Below the pieces are notes generated by a model. That model saw only the letters and a list, made by a program, of their open reading frames with translations, ran no database searches and had not been told where the DNA came from. The position numbers and the translations under genes were made by a program. Below, one piece after another: positions 6,158 to 6,389 of a stretch of 6,389 nt of DNA (positions are counted from its first letter, which is position 1; each line of letters begins with the position of its first letter). Source of the stretch: an uncultured Bacilli bacterium. GTDB taxonomy: Bacteria; Bacillota_I; Bacilli_A; RF39; UBA660. Location of the stretch: positions 1 through 6,389 of the forward strand of contig CANQLN010000061.1 of assembly GCA_947624695.1 (NCBI GenBank), written 5' to 3'.

Positions 6158-6389
6158 TGGAAGTAAGTGGAACATTAAGAAAAAAAACTATTAATTTTTA
6201 TAGAGAGCAAATGATATGTTTTGATGAAGAAGGTTTTGAAACACCGGATGTAAGAATTAGCTACAAAGGAGAAATTACTCCAGTAGCTTATTATGAAGAA
6301 AAAATAAAAAAATTAAGAGTTAGACAAGAAAAAATTATTTTAAAAGCCAGTGATATAATTTTAAAAAATAGTAAAAGATTTAGTAAAGC
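6157..6389 (+). CDS. Unrecognised protein, N-terminal part only
   Basis: An open frame begins at ATG 6157, sharing its A with the TAA stop of the TtcA-like gene, and runs 77 codons to the window edge without a stop. The visible part begins MEVSGTLRKKTINFYREQM and is rich in Lys, Arg, Glu and Ile. The first half (to about residue 45) alternates polar and hydrophobic residues like beta strands, and the second half looks like a long charged helix (YYEEKIKKLRVRQEKIILK, 46-64). There is no signal peptide or membrane segment and I recognise no family. The overlap and the SD just upstream support a real, co-translated gene; coupling to a tRNA-modifying enzyme hints at, but does not show, a role in RNA or translation. 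Confidence 0.7.
   Translation, partial: MEVSGTLRKKTINFYREQMICFDEEGFETPDVRISYKGEITPVAYYEEKIKKLRVRQEKIILKASDIILKNSKRFSK

Overview
The window is an AT-rich stretch (roughly 30% G+C by eye) that reads as chromosomal housekeeping DNA from a low-GC Gram-positive lineage. The proteins look most like those of Bacilli or standard-code Tenericutes relatives (RF39-, Izemoplasma- or Erysipelotrichia-like); that placement is an inference. TGA ends parE, TAA and TAG are also used as stops, and the tryptophans I checked are TGG. The mycoplasma code (TGA = Trp) is therefore not in use. Ribosome binding sites are of the AGGAGGTGATC type expected for Firmicutes.

Layout, left to right. Positions 1-4667 (+) hold a tightly packed operon: the 3' three-quarters of parE (topoisomerase IV subunit B, cut by the window edge), parC (topoisomerase IV subunit A), then two small genes that I recognise as YlbD-like and YlbE-like. 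A hairpin at 4661-4693 ends this operon and also serves the convergent gene on the other strand. Positions 4686-5228 (-) hold a small multi-pass membrane protein of the DUF6512 type. A 95-bp divergent intergenic region (5229-5323) has a -10-like box for each direction. Positions 5324-6389 (+) hold a TtcA/TilS-type PP-loop ATPase, probably a tRNA sulfurtransferase, translationally coupled by a 1-base overlap to an unrecognised gene that runs off the right edge.

How the genes work together: ParE and ParC form the ParC2ParE2 topoisomerase IV that decatenates and relaxes chromosomes, and their coupling suits equimolar synthesis. YlbD and YlbE are poorly characterised Firmicutes proteins that are also neighbours in Bacillus; here they sit in the topoisomerase IV operon. 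The membrane protein and the PP-loop enzyme are separate transcription units. There are no mobile elements, CRISPR arrays, rRNA or tRNA genes, and no gene-free stretch longer than about 100 bases. I see no convincing novel multi-gene system. The points most worth a second look are the parEC-ylbDE linkage, the unusual cysteine pattern of the TtcA-like protein, the shared terminator that contains both stop codons, and the unknown gene coupled to ttcA.
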